Of a DNA stretch of 64,000 nt, positions 1 to 7,593 are shown piece by piece. Location of the stretch: contig JBKEAN010000056.1 of assembly GCA_047972415.1 (NCBI GenBank), positions 1 to 64,000 of the forward strand, read 5' to 3'. The notes beneath the pieces were generated by a model. That model was given only the letters and a program-made list of their open reading frames with translations. It ran no database searches and was not told the DNA's origin. The position numbers and the translations under genes are program-made. Position 1 is the stretch's first letter. Each line of letters begins with the position of its first letter. This DNA is from Mangrovibacterium sp047972415. Its GTDB lineage: Bacteria; Bacteroidota; Bacteroidia; Bacteroidales; Prolixibacteraceae.

Positions 1-160
1 ACAGAACCGTGAGCAAATGCGTTTTTGCCTTAAAGGCTTTATAATAATAGTCGGCATTGTGCTTCTTGGCCAGCCCCGTTAAATTAATCCCTTCAAGTAA
101 ATTTATGACCTGTTTGAAAATCGGCTGTCCGACAAATTTTATTTCTGTATTTTTACCCAT
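1..160 (-). CDS. IS4-family transposase (DUF4372 type), N-terminal part, runs off the window
   Basis: An ATG at 160-158 opens a frame that reads to the window edge (53 codons, no stop). The residues include GQPIFKQVINLLEG, then GLAKKHNADYYYKAFKAKTH and LLTVL. This is the pattern of the short N-terminal DUF4372 domain that precedes the DDE domain in many Bacteroidota IS4-family transposases: a GQPIF block, a K-H-x2-D-xYYK block and a hydrophobic helix. The catalytic domain lies outside the window, so intactness cannot be judged. The sequence just upstream (161-230) is rich in short G/C runs and could hold the terminal repeat, but I could not pair it with the other end. Together with the IS66 copy it marks this corner as a mobile, accessory region. 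Confidence 0.75.
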   Translation of the reverse strand, partial: MGKNTEIKFVGQPIFKQVINLLEGINLTGLAKKHNADYYYKAFKAKTHLLTVL

Positions 161-231
161 GTTGTTTATTGTTCGCAAAACAAACTTACAACATGGGGCC
201 AAACCTTCGGGGACTAACCCCATCTTTTATT

Positions 232-1101
232 TTATTCCCCGTTCAGTAGTGTAAAAGAATCTGAAAAATTCTCAATTATTGAGTAATGATGTTTTATGAA
301 GAATTCATGCCAGTTATCATGAATCTTGTCTTTCGGTTTTACGTCTATTATTTGGATTTCTGCAAAATCTCTAATTCGATTTTCGGACCATACCTTAAAC
401 ATTAATTCTCTCGCAGCAACATCTGTTTTGGGAGCACTGTATCCAAATATTGTTATCATAAAGGCATACTCAAGAAAATTCTGTAATAATTTCCATTCCT
501 GATTTATGAATTTGTCCTGATTGTAATTTTTATTCTTAATTGGGTATAACAAATTTACTTTTTCAAACTTTTTAAAACATTTGGAACAAGCACAATTAAT
601 AAATCCAGTTGTTCCATGCTTACTGCATCTGCCGACAAATACATTCCCATGAAGAAAAGCTAATTGGGGTAGCTCCTTTATATGTCTGTTTCTTTGGAAT
701 GCCAAGCAAAGTAACGGGTCCCAATTAAAAGTTGCAATTAGGTCTGTTTCTCTGAGTGAAAGAACTAATTTGTCATAAAGGGTAAGTTCGTCAGGTATCA
801 TTATATTTGAAAAGTAGTCATAGATGATTTCTTTTATTTCTATAAAATTTGGATTTTCTGACTGTTCTTTCTGTAGAGTATCGAAAACGTCCTCAAAGTC
901 ATCGACTGGCAGATTGACTCCCAGATTTTTGAGATTTGATTCAATACCTGTTATTTCTACTATATTTTTTAGAGTTGGCAGTTTCCTACCATACTTATCT
1001 CCATTTGGCTGTGCAGCCAAACTCGCACCAGCTCCAAGTATCACAACATGAGGGTGAAAGTTTCTGTTTTGTCCGATGTCAAAATATGGAATTACGCTCA
1101 T
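232..1101 (-). CDS. SIR2-like NAD-binding domain protein (orphan)
   Basis: 289 residues. The N-terminus carries the Rossmann nucleotide loop VVILGAGAS (about residues 19-27). The middle has ATFNWDPLL (the sirtuin T-x-N-x-D block, here NWD) and FLHGNVF with the histidine used by sirtuin-fold enzymes. A cysteine set C-x11-C-x-C-x2-C around residues 158-174 fits a zinc ribbon, and FGYSAPKTD near residue 220 is the late NAD-pocket motif. This layout fits SIR2-like proteins, many of which are NAD-depleting phage-defence effectors, rather than a protein deacetylase; that role is family knowledge and not shown here. No partner gene (Argonaute, HerA, TIR) lies beside it within the window. Base composition is clearly AT-richer than the IS66 element and the operon beyond it, suggesting horizontal acquisition. 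The start is the ATG after an A-rich stretch. Confidence 0.7.
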   Translation of the reverse strand: MSVIPYFDIGQNRNFHPHVVILGAGASLAAQPNGDKYGRKLPTLKNIVEITGIESNLKNLGVNLPVDDFEDVFDTLQKEQSENPNFIEIKEIIYDYFSNIMIPDELTLYDKLVLSLRETDLIATFNWDPLLCLAFQRNRHIKELPQLAFLHGNVFVGRCSKHGTTGFINCACSKCFKKFEKVNLLYPIKNKNYNQDKFINQEWKLLQNFLEYAFMITIFGYSAPKTDVAARELMFKVWSENRIRDFAEIQIIDVKPKDKIHDNWHEFFIKHHYSIIENFSDSFTLLNGE

Positions 1102-1255
1102 TTTTAATATCGCTTATAACCGGTCACTTGTAAGTTGTCGTTGCGGAATTCGAAGAGCGTCCGTGTCCAACAGGATATGACGGTCAAGAAAGGAGCAGAG
1201 ACAACGCACACCACCGGCACCGCAATGCAATTTGCAATTTATCGGCAGTAGTTTT

Positions 1256-1320
1256 TTATTCATTTTCCTTTAATTCAATTATTGTCTGGATTTTAATGAT
1301 TGCTCCGATTGCGGTTAAGA
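1256..1320 (-). pseudogene. C-terminal tail of a gene cut by the IS66 element
   Basis: Reading leftward out of the IS66 end there is an open frame LTAIGAIIKIQTIIELKENE followed by TAA (1258-1256). A hydrophobic stretch followed by a charged tail looks like the end of a small membrane protein. The frame stays open into the IS but has no start of its own, so this is best read as the remnant of a gene interrupted or deleted at the insertion point. No matching N-terminal part was recognised on the other side of the IS (3902 onward). The remaining spacer 1102-1255 has no gene; it carries short dyads of the kind often seen around single-gene accessory cassettes in this phylum. Confidence 0.4.
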
Positions 1321-1349
1321 GTAACCATTCGGCCAACCTCGTCTTGTTT
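1321..1349 (+). repeat. IS66 terminal inverted repeat (tnpC-side end)
   Basis: Begins gtaaccattcgg and pairs with the complement of 3873-3901 at 22 of 29 positions. It defines the tnpC-side end of the IS66 element. Confidence 0.8.
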
Positions 1350-1410
1350 TTGTAGACGGAGTGGTTTTCTTTCAAAGTTTCTTTAAAATGTTCGGAGAAC
1401 TTTGAGCGGT

Positions 1411-3072
1411 TTAGGAGTGACTTTGGCTTAGGGGTTTGAAGTTGTGCGGTAGTAGTTCAGCCAGATCCTTGGTGTAATCGTTGTCGTAGCGGTGAACATT
1501 TTCCAGAAAGAAAACCATCCAGTCGCGGAAGTTTACCCCGGCCGCTTTGCAGCAGCCCATCATGGAATAGATAACAGCCGCATTTTCCGCAGCACTGTCG
1601 TTACCACAGAACAGCCAGTTTTTCCGCCCCAGTGCGATAGGGCGGATGGCATTTTCGGTCAGGTTGTTATCCATTTTCAGTCTTCCATCCAGGTGATAGC
1701 GGGTTAATTTGTGATAGATGCCGTAGGTGTAACTGATGGCTTTTCCAATCCGTCCTTTGGGCAAGACCTTGGAATGTTCGCCGACCATCCATTTTTCGAA
1801 AGCCACCATAATCGGATAGGCCAACCTGGAGCGCAGCTCAGCCCGCTGCTCATTGGTCAGGTTTTCCAGATCGGCGCGGCGTTCCACATCGTAAAGCAAA
1901 CCGATTTGCTCCAGGGCGTACGATGCCCGGGCTTTGTCTTCTTTTAAAGCTTCGTCGAATTTACGGCGTGCATGTGCCCAGCAACCGATGGGCAAAACGC
2001 CCTTCTTGCGTTCGTACATATCGTAAACCGAGTAGCCATCAGTTTGGATGACCCCCTGGTAATCTTTGAACAAGCTGAGTGCTACTTTCCCGGCCCGGGA
2101 GCCGTGGTCGTAGTGAAAGAAAACCAGGTTTTCCATCACTGCCCTAACTGTCCATAGATAGCCTTTTACGGCTTCGTGTTTTTCGTTATGGATAATGGGG
2201 ATGGTAGTTTCGTCGCTTTGGATATAGTCGGAGGCCAGCACCAGTTCCTTCAACCTAAACCAGACAGGCCGCATCAGGTCGGCTACCCCGGAGAACCAAT
2301 CGTTTATGGTCGCCGGGGCAATGGAGATGCCCTGCTGCTTGAACATCTGGATTTGCCGGTAAAACGGCAGGTGGTTCACATACTTGTCGATGATAATGTC
2401 GGCCAGAACGCTTGCCCCTGCATAGCTTTTGGCAATCGGAAGGGCTGGCATCGGCGCGGTGACCACCGGTTTTTCAGCCTCTTCGCTTTTGTCCTTCAGT
2501 ACATATTTATGACGGATAATCCGGCGTACATACCAACGGGCCGGGTCGCGTTCCAACACCTCGGTCACTTCGGGAGCCAGCTCAGCATAAGCTGTCAGGT
2601 CAACTCCTTCGGGATAGATGTGGACTTCCTCGCGGGGTAAGCTGTCCGGGAGCGGCTTGCGCACCGGGTGTTTCTTCTCGCTGACCTTTACACGCACTGT
2701 TTTGTAGCTTTCAATCTCGGTTTGGGCAGCCTCGGCCAGTGCTTGTTCCTCGGGCAATAAATCAAGGCCGTCAAAATCGAATTTGCGCTGCTGCGGGTCT
2801 TCGGGAATGTATTTTTCGCTCGATTTGCCCCAAATACGGCGCTGGAGCATCTCAACCTGTCGGGTGAGCTTGCTTATCAGTTCCTCTTGCTGGCTCAGTT
2901 TTTGGTCGTAAGCGGCTTTCTCCGCCTGAAAGTTTTCCAACTCCGAAATCCGGCTTTTCAAGCGGGCGGTTTCGCGGTAAAGTTCGTCGCGGTGTTCCAG
3001 CAGTTGCTGCACAAAATCGTGGTCTTCCTCAGTCATTCCCCTGGCTGTTTTTGATGCCTTGAAGATACTCAA
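1411..3072 (-). CDS. tnpC: IS66-family transposase TnpC
   Basis: 553 residues, the normal length for the IS66 DDE transposase. The N-terminal part is a leucine-zipper-like coiled coil (about residues 20-80), followed by the IS66 zinc-finger/linker segment with RRIWGKSSEKY, then the DDE domain with QSDETTIPI (first catalytic Asp), GVIQTDGYSVYD and GCWAHARRKFDEA, and finally NNLTENAIRPIALGRKNWLF, which carries the catalytic Glu region. The C-terminal extension with AAVIYSMMGCCKAAG is also typical. The gene lies 42 bp after tnpB. It appears intact and is presumably able to move the element. Confidence 0.95.
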   Translation of the reverse strand: MSIFKASKTARGMTEEDHDFVQQLLEHRDELYRETARLKSRISELENFQAEKAAYDQKLSQQEELISKLTRQVEMLQRRIWGKSSEKYIPEDPQQRKFDFDGLDLLPEEQALAEAAQTEIESYKTVRVKVSEKKHPVRKPLPDSLPREEVHIYPEGVDLTAYAELAPEVTEVLERDPARWYVRRIIRHKYVLKDKSEEAEKPVVTAPMPALPIAKSYAGASVLADIIIDKYVNHLPFYRQIQMFKQQGISIAPATINDWFSGVADLMRPVWFRLKELVLASDYIQSDETTIPIIHNEKHEAVKGYLWTVRAVMENLVFFHYDHGSRAGKVALSLFKDYQGVIQTDGYSVYDMYERKKGVLPIGCWAHARRKFDEALKEDKARASYALEQIGLLYDVERRADLENLTNEQRAELRSRLAYPIMVAFEKWMVGEHSKVLPKGRIGKAISYTYGIYHKLTRYHLDGRLKMDNNLTENAIRPIALGRKNWLFCGNDSAAENAAVIYSMMGCCKAAGVNFRDWMVFFLENVHRYDNDYTKDLAELLPHNFKPLSQSHS

Positions 3073-3114
3073 AAACAGGCAAATAATTGCAGCGTCAGCT
3101 GAAAGTAAGCTTGT

Positions 3115-3471
3115 TTATTTTGAAGGTTTTATCCACTTTTTCCTGTTCATATCTTTAGCCCCGGCAGCGCCCTGCACCATGGTCATTAAATCATGCCAAC
3201 TGGCACGAAAAGTATTGGTCTGCGGATCGAAAACCGGGAGCTTGAAGCGGCCTGATTCGAGCTTTAGGTGATAAATAACCAATCCGCCGCATTCCATGTG
3301 CAGGATTTTCATACTCGTGCAGTTTCGGTTGACAAAAATGAAAACATCGCCATCCTGCACATTACGCCCCATCTGGCCCGTCACCATACCGCTGAGGGTG
3401 TAAAAACTACGGCGCATATCGGTGGGCTGCGCATACAGGTAGTAGTTCATCGAGGTGGTCAGGCTGAACAT
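3115..3471 (-). CDS. tnpB: IS66 accessory protein TnpB
   Basis: 118 residues. It contains the conserved IS66 Orf2 block YLYAQPTDMRRSFYTLSGMV near the start, then GDVFIFVNRN, KILHMECGGLVIYHLKLESG and RFKLP. This small protein of unknown biochemical role accompanies TnpC in IS66 elements. It starts one base after the tnpA stop, which implies coupled translation. Confidence 0.93.
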   Translation of the reverse strand: MFSLTTSMNYYLYAQPTDMRRSFYTLSGMVTGQMGRNVQDGDVFIFVNRNCTSMKILHMECGGLVIYHLKLESGRFKLPVFDPQTNTFRASWHDLMTMVQGAAGAKDMNRKKWIKPSK

Positions 3472-3472
3472 A

Positions 3473-3823
3473 CTACTGCCCGGTTAGCTGAAGCAATGAA
3501 CGTAAGCATTCGGCATCAGTCATTCCGCTCAACTTCACGGAAATGCCATTGGGATAGCTGATCTCACAACAAAGCTCACCGCTACTTTTGGGGTGTTGAC
3601 GTTGTTTGTTTGCGCAGGAAAAGGGAACAGCAGAAGTTTGCTGCCCGCTGCTTAAAACTACCGGGACGAATCCCCACTTGGGTGGAAGTTGGTCTTTTAG
3701 TTTGTTTTGCCAGTAGTAAAACCGGGCCTCGTTCATGTGCTGGTTGGCACAATAATCCCGGACAGTCAGCCCCGAAGCCAGGTAATCATGATAAATCGAC
3801 AGGAATTTTTGAGCATTGAGCAT
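3473..3823 (-). CDS. tnpA: IS66 accessory protein TnpA
   Basis: 116 residues with an N-terminal helix-turn-helix-like segment (FLSIYHDYLASGLTVRDYCA then EARFYYWQNKLK), as found in the TnpA-type accessory proteins of Bacteroidota IS66 elements. The C-terminal half has GELCCEISYPNGISVKLSG, the common beta-strand end of these proteins. It is the first gene of the element; its start lies 78 bp inside the terminal repeat. Probably a DNA-binding helper of transposition. Confidence 0.88.
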   Translation of the reverse strand: MLNAQKFLSIYHDYLASGLTVRDYCANQHMNEARFYYWQNKLKDQLPPKWGFVPVVLSSGQQTSAVPFSCANKQRQHPKSSGELCCEISYPNGISVKLSGMTDAECLRSLLQLTGQ

Positions 3824-3872
3824 CTCTGTTTCATTTTTGGTTCACAGCAAACTTAATGACTCATTGGCAGGG

Positions 3873-3901
3873 AAAATAGACGGGGTTTAGCGAATGCTTA
3901 C
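3873..3901 (-). repeat. IS66 terminal inverted repeat (tnpA-side end)
   Basis: The complement starts gtaagcattcgc and matches the 1321 end at 22 of 29 positions. It lies about 50-80 bp upstream of the tnpA start and probably overlaps its promoter. Confidence 0.8.
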
Positions 3902-4209
3902 CATACAACGAACTCATGTACAACATTTAGGCATTTACACCGGAGCTTATGCTTCAACAGAGAAATTCAAAAATACTTCCCTTACAAATGGACTCGAATT
4001 ACTCCACACCCCTCAGCAATACCAAATCCATACGATGGCTATACTGAAGGCTATACCGGGGCTATAATCGTTTTGTAGTAAACCAATAGCACTTCGATAT
4101 GGCCATTATGGAGATCGAAGGGAGATCGTTTACTGTAGCAATACGAAATCAACCCTTCTTGTTCATAAATCGGGCATTTAACGCTAGCCCAACAACATCA
4201 AAGGGAGAA
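3902..4209. other. Intergenic spacer between IS66 and the propeller operon
   Basis: No gene can be supported here. Two short plus-strand frames stay open for about 50 codons but have no convincing start or family motif. A partial direct repetition ggctatac appears twice near 4036-4056. The stretch probably represents decayed sequence flanking the insertion. Confidence 0.5.
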
Positions 4210-4241
4210 TAAAAAAAAGGTTGCCAAAACTTGACAACCTT
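4210..4241 (-). terminator. Strong intrinsic terminator of the minus-strand block
   Basis: On the minus strand the sequence reads AAGGTTGTCAAgttTTGGCAACCTT (arms 4241-4231 and 4227-4217): an 11-bp stem with one G-T wobble and a 3-base loop, followed directly by a run of eight or more T. It sits about 45 bp after the stop of the last propeller gene, where the block would be expected to end. Confidence 0.9.
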
Positions 4242-4285
4242 CTCTTCTTGGCCAGTGTACTATTGTAAGATTTCGAATGACTCTT

Positions 4286-5611
4286 CTATTCAGCCACTTT
4301 TAAACAAAGCATTCGGCTTTGATCCCTTATCAAAAGTTTGCCGTCGGCTAAGGCAATTGGTGCCCAGTTTTGGGTTGGCCCACCAACGTTGGTCATCCTA
4401 TCGCCGGTAGCTACACCGCCGGCTTTCATAATTTTAACCGAAGCCAATGGTTTGAATGCTGCAGGATCCGGTTCTATCAGGTATAAAGCATCAGCTCCGT
4501 CAGTAGCCAGAAGTAAACCGTCGGCCAAAATCATGCTGCCTTTATTGAAGCCGGGAGCATTTTTTGTTTTCCACTTTATATTTCCGTCCATATCCATACA
4601 AACCAAGCCATCGCGTTTGTTGTTGGTACCAAATTGGGCATAAAAACAGCCATTGCACAAAACAGGCGGTTTGGTTTGGTCGCCAAATTCGTTGTGTTTA
4701 AACAATTCGGAAATAGCATAACTGCCATCTGTTGCCTTTTCAATTTTAATCATTACACAACCAAGTTCGTAGCCGGCAACTACAAGCAATTTGTTGTCGC
4801 CTGCTTCAATGGCATTTGGCACCGAGTTGTGACAGTCCCAGTTCGCGTATTCCCACAGCACATTGCCGGTGAGCGGGTGCAAACCGATTATCTTTCCGGG
4901 CTTTTTCTCAGCCTCCGGGTTCCGGTTCGTGTTCGTCGATGAAGTGACCATAATCAGATGATCCTCGCCCGAAATTGTTGCTTTTGTTGGGCTAACATAG
5001 GTTCCGTTACCCAAGTTTGGCGTTTTCCATGCCAGCTTACCGTTTTGTTTGTTAAAGGCAAGCAAACCTGCATCGGGTGCTTGTGAGGCAACAATAACCA
5101 AATCGCCGTAAATCAGCGGGCATTGTGAAATTGCCCAGGTGGGCAATTTGCTTCCCCCAAAATCAGTCCAAATATTTTTTTGCCAGCGAAGTTGATGTGT
5201 GGCAATATCGACACAAATCAGGTCGCCTTTTATTCCGCAGGCATAAACGCTGGTTTCATCAACTGCCGGTACGCATCTCGAACCCGGAAAGGGGAACGCG
5301 CCTGGTGCCGGAACTTCAAGTTTCCAGAGCTCTTTGCCGGTCGCAAGGTCGAAACTTCTCAAAATGTCGCCAATGCTATCGTTTCTGTCAAGCAGGTAAA
5401 CGTTGCCATTTTTAACAGCAGGACCTCCGTAGCCAAGCCCCACCGGAACAGTCCATAATACTTCGGGGCCGGTTTCGGGCCAGGCATGGAGTAAGTTTTT
5501 TTGCGGTGAGCTGTTATTTCTTTCGGGGCCCAGAAATTGGGGCCAATCCTGTGCTTGACTTTGCAGTGAAAAGAAGCAAAGTGTGGCAACCAATGATTTA
5601 GTGAATTTCAT
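4286..5611 (-). CDS. PQQ-like beta-propeller protein (propeller 6), secreted
   Basis: 441 residues. Residues 1-20 form a signal peptide (MKFTKSLVATLCFFSLQSQAQ). The mature protein opens with DWPQFLGPERNN, the entry motif of PQQ-like (quinoprotein/BamB-fold) eight-bladed propellers, and continues with repeats such as LATGKELWKLEVP, ATHQLRWQKNIW, NKQNGKLAWKTP and PLTGNVLWEYANWD, one per blade. I see no CxxCH heme site, so it is not a quinohemoprotein dehydrogenase; PQQ binding is not established for this class. It lies 42 bp downstream of the response-regulator gene and just before a strong terminator, so it is the last gene of the sensor transcript and possibly of the whole block. The propellers at 9539 and 27707 share the same opening logic (W-x-x-F/R-G-P...G...WP..GP..LW). 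Confidence 0.88.
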   Translation of the reverse strand: MKFTKSLVATLCFFSLQSQAQDWPQFLGPERNNSSPQKNLLHAWPETGPEVLWTVPVGLGYGGPAVKNGNVYLLDRNDSIGDILRSFDLATGKELWKLEVPAPGAFPFPGSRCVPAVDETSVYACGIKGDLICVDIATHQLRWQKNIWTDFGGSKLPTWAISQCPLIYGDLVIVASQAPDAGLLAFNKQNGKLAWKTPNLGNGTYVSPTKATISGEDHLIMVTSSTNTNRNPEAEKKPGKIIGLHPLTGNVLWEYANWDCHNSVPNAIEAGDNKLLVVAGYELGCVMIKIEKATDGSYAISELFKHNEFGDQTKPPVLCNGCFYAQFGTNNKRDGLVCMDMDGNIKWKTKNAPGFNKGSMILADGLLLATDGADALYLIEPDPAAFKPLASVKIMKAGGVATGDRMTNVGGPTQNWAPIALADGKLLIRDQSRMLCLKVAE

Positions 5612-5653
5612 AGCGGTTCGTTTTTGGGTTATTTTTTGGTTTTTTCAAAATCG

Positions 5654-6406
5654 CTAACGCGTGTTTACCAGCCATTCTTTGAACTCGGAAGCCCTGTTTT
5701 TGCTGACAAAAATTTGTTCAGGCGTTGCAATATCCAAAGTTAATAATAAGCGGCTATCATACCAAATGGTCATGTTACTCACGCTGTTGCGGGCAACAAT
5801 AAATTGTTTGTTGGCACGAATAAAATCGGACGGGTTGAGCGTATTCATTATCTGTTCAAGGGTTTTGGAATACGGATATTGTTTTCCCTGCCTGGTGTAA
5901 ATAGAGGTGCTTTTATCGGTTGTGTAAAAGCAAGAAACATCAAGCAGGTTGACCGGGACCAGATTGTCCCGGTAAGGTACAAGAATCTTATCGGTGTATT
6001 GTTTTGCAGCAAGGGTTTCGAGATGTTGCAAGTACTTGAGCCGGTCCGCACTGGTTAGTTTGCTGTATTTCTTTAATGCACGCTCCAGTTCTTCCGGTTT
6101 AATCGGTTTCAGCAGGTAATCAATGCTGTTTACCTTAAAGGCTTCAATTGCATGTTCGTCGTAAGCCGTGGTAAAAATGATTGGCGCTTCAATTTCAATT
6201 GCATCAAAAATAGAAAAGGCACTACCGTCGGACAAATGGATATCCATCAAAATAAGGTCGGGCAGCTCATTGTTTTCCATCCAGTGTATTGTTTGACGGA
6301 TACTTTCGGTATTCCCTATTACGTCAATGGAAGAATCAAAGCTTTGAATAATCGCAAGGAGATTTTCGTAGGCTACGGTTTCGTCTTCAACAATCAATAG
6401 TTTCAT
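5654..6406 (-). CDS. LytTR-family response regulator
   Basis: 250 residues. The N-terminal receiver domain (about 1-120) has the acidic pair EDE at 7-9, the phosphorylation site in LILMDIHLSDG (Asp about 55), TTAYDEHAIEAF and the conserved lysine in YLLKPIKPEE. The C-terminal LytTR DNA-binding domain (about 140-245) is recognised by ILVPYRDNLVPVNLLDVSCF, YPYSKTLEQIMNTL and FIRANKQFIVARN. The gene is 5 bp after the histidine kinase gene and pairs with it. Sitting at the end of the propeller block, it is a good candidate for regulating that block; this is inferred from position. LytTR proteins bind pairs of direct repeats upstream of promoters. Confidence 0.93.
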   Translation of the reverse strand: MKLLIVEDETVAYENLLAIIQSFDSSIDVIGNTESIRQTIHWMENNELPDLILMDIHLSDGSAFSIFDAIEIEAPIIFTTAYDEHAIEAFKVNSIDYLLKPIKPEELERALKKYSKLTSADRLKYLQHLETLAAKQYTDKILVPYRDNLVPVNLLDVSCFYTTDKSTSIYTRQGKQYPYSKTLEQIMNTLNPSDFIRANKQFIVARNSVSNMTIWYDSRLLLTLDIATPEQIFVSKNRASEFKEWLVNTR

Positions 6407-6411
6407 CGTCG

Positions 6412-7422
6412 TTACTTTAACGGTAAATAAACCCTAAACCATGTGGTGTCCTTTTCAATCCGGATGTGGCGATCCATCATCAGGTAGAAGCGGTTTTCCA
6501 GGTTCTTCAACCCCGTGCCATTAGTTACTGACGGCGAAATTTTTGGTAAAACCGGGTTCGAAATTTCCAGCTCGTTGTTCTCGTTCAATTCAATACGGAC
6601 TTCCATTTTGTTTTGGCTGTCGATGGTATTATGCACAACAACATTATCGATAAGCGGTAAAACCGACAAAGCCGGCAGTTTTAGGCCCAGTTTGTTTTCT
6701 GGAACATGAATCGTGAAAATCAACTTGTTTGCAAAACGGACCTCCATCATGTAACGAAAGCTTTCAACAAATTCCAACTCCTCGCGCAGCGTAACAAGGC
6801 CTTTCTTTTCGCTCTGAAGAATGTACCGAAACACATCGGATAGCTTATTGACAAACGCCAAGGTGGTTTGGTCATCTTTTTTGCGGATGAGCGCGGTAAG
6901 GCTATTCAGCGAATTGAAAAAAAAGTGTGGGTTAATTTGATTGGCCAGCGCGTCGCAGCGGCTTTGAAGGTTTTCAATTTTGAGCTGTTCTATTTCCTGT
7001 TCTTTTTTTCGTTGCATGGCCCCCATGTGATACATATGCCCGAACAACGAAAACAGGATGCACGCAACTACAAACTGAAACAGCAGGATACTCCCGAAAC
7101 AATCGGCTTTTGTACAGGTTGACAAGGATATGGCCACATAAATGCCGTAGGCGGCCGCACAGATTAGCCCATTGTAAAGCACCCGCTTTCCAAAATGTAG
7201 CGAATCGATTTTTTTGAGGTTGACTTGCAATAAGATGTACGACAACAAGCAGAAAAACAGGTAGCGAAAAAAGAAGAAGATAATATGATCCCACTTTGCG
7301 GCCTCGTTCATAAAGCTCAGTTCCCAGGGGAGAAAAGAAATGTTGGGATAAGCAATAAAGATGGCGCTGATAAAGCTGATAAAGACTATTTTTTTCCTGC
7401 TGTAGTTGTCTAAGAATTTCAT
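6412..7422 (-). CDS. LytS/YehU-type sensor histidine kinase
   Basis: 336 residues from the ATG at 7422; a GTG six codons upstream (7440) is an alternative. The N-terminal half has several membrane helices (IVFISFISAIFIAYPNISFL, IIFFFFRYLFFCLLSYILL, LYNGLICAAAYGIYVAI, ILLFQFVVACILFSLFGHMY), a short coiled coil (KKEQEIEQLKIENLQ) and the His_kinase phospho-acceptor box NQINPHFFFNSLNSL. The ATPase domain has VLPLIDNVVVHNT and NGTGLKNLENR. There is no extracytoplasmic sensor domain beyond the short loops, so it probably senses through its membrane part. Between it and the CobW gene lie 150 bp with only a weak hairpin (GCGG-TTTT-CCGC region, 7503-7514), so partial read-through from the upstream operon is possible. 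Confidence 0.9.
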   Translation of the reverse strand: MKFLDNYSRKKIVFISFISAIFIAYPNISFLPWELSFMNEAAKWDHIIFFFFRYLFFCLLSYILLQVNLKKIDSLHFGKRVLYNGLICAAAYGIYVAISLSTCTKADCFGSILLFQFVVACILFSLFGHMYHMGAMQRKKEQEIEQLKIENLQSRCDALANQINPHFFFNSLNSLTALIRKKDDQTTLAFVNKLSDVFRYILQSEKKGLVTLREELEFVESFRYMMEVRFANKLIFTIHVPENKLGLKLPALSVLPLIDNVVVHNTIDSQNKMEVRIELNENNELEISNPVLPKISPSVTNGTGLKNLENRFYLMMDRHIRIEKDTTWFRVYLPLK

Positions 7423-7593
7423 ACCAGTAGAAGCTGTCACTTGGTTATTTTACTTAAAAATTAGTGTATTTTCCCTGAATTTCGCTTGTTCTAACCTGCA
7501 AAGCGGAAAACCGCCTTATTATCACGAAAATTGAATTCCCCTTCGTCGCGGATTGGTTCCGCCGGATGCCATGTTCATCTGGTCATTTTTATG

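Larger units (their letters stand above)
1321..3901 (-). mobile_element. Complete IS66-family insertion sequence
   Basis: The element is 2581 bp with three genes in the order tnpA, tnpB, tnpC on the minus strand, the standard IS66 arrangement. Its ends are imperfect terminal inverted repeats: 1321 onward reads gtaaccattcggccaacctc, and the complement of 3901 downward reads gtaagcattcgctaaacccc. Of the first 29 positions 22 match, and both ends begin GTAA as in IS66 elements. All three reading frames look intact. The 8-bp flanks (ggttaaga on the left, catacaac on the right) are not duplicated, so the usual 8-bp target duplication is missing. This suggests a later deletion or recombination at one side. 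Confidence 0.9.

Noticed and set aside
1321..3901. Plus-strand frames inside IS66 (for example 2176-2640)
   Set aside because: They are mirror frames of the GC-rich tnpC gene without start context or family motifs.
3902..4209. Plus-strand frame of about 50 codons after the IS66 end (THVQHLGIYTGAYAS...)
   Set aside because: It has no start codon of its own outside the IS, overlaps another equally open frame and matches no family I know.
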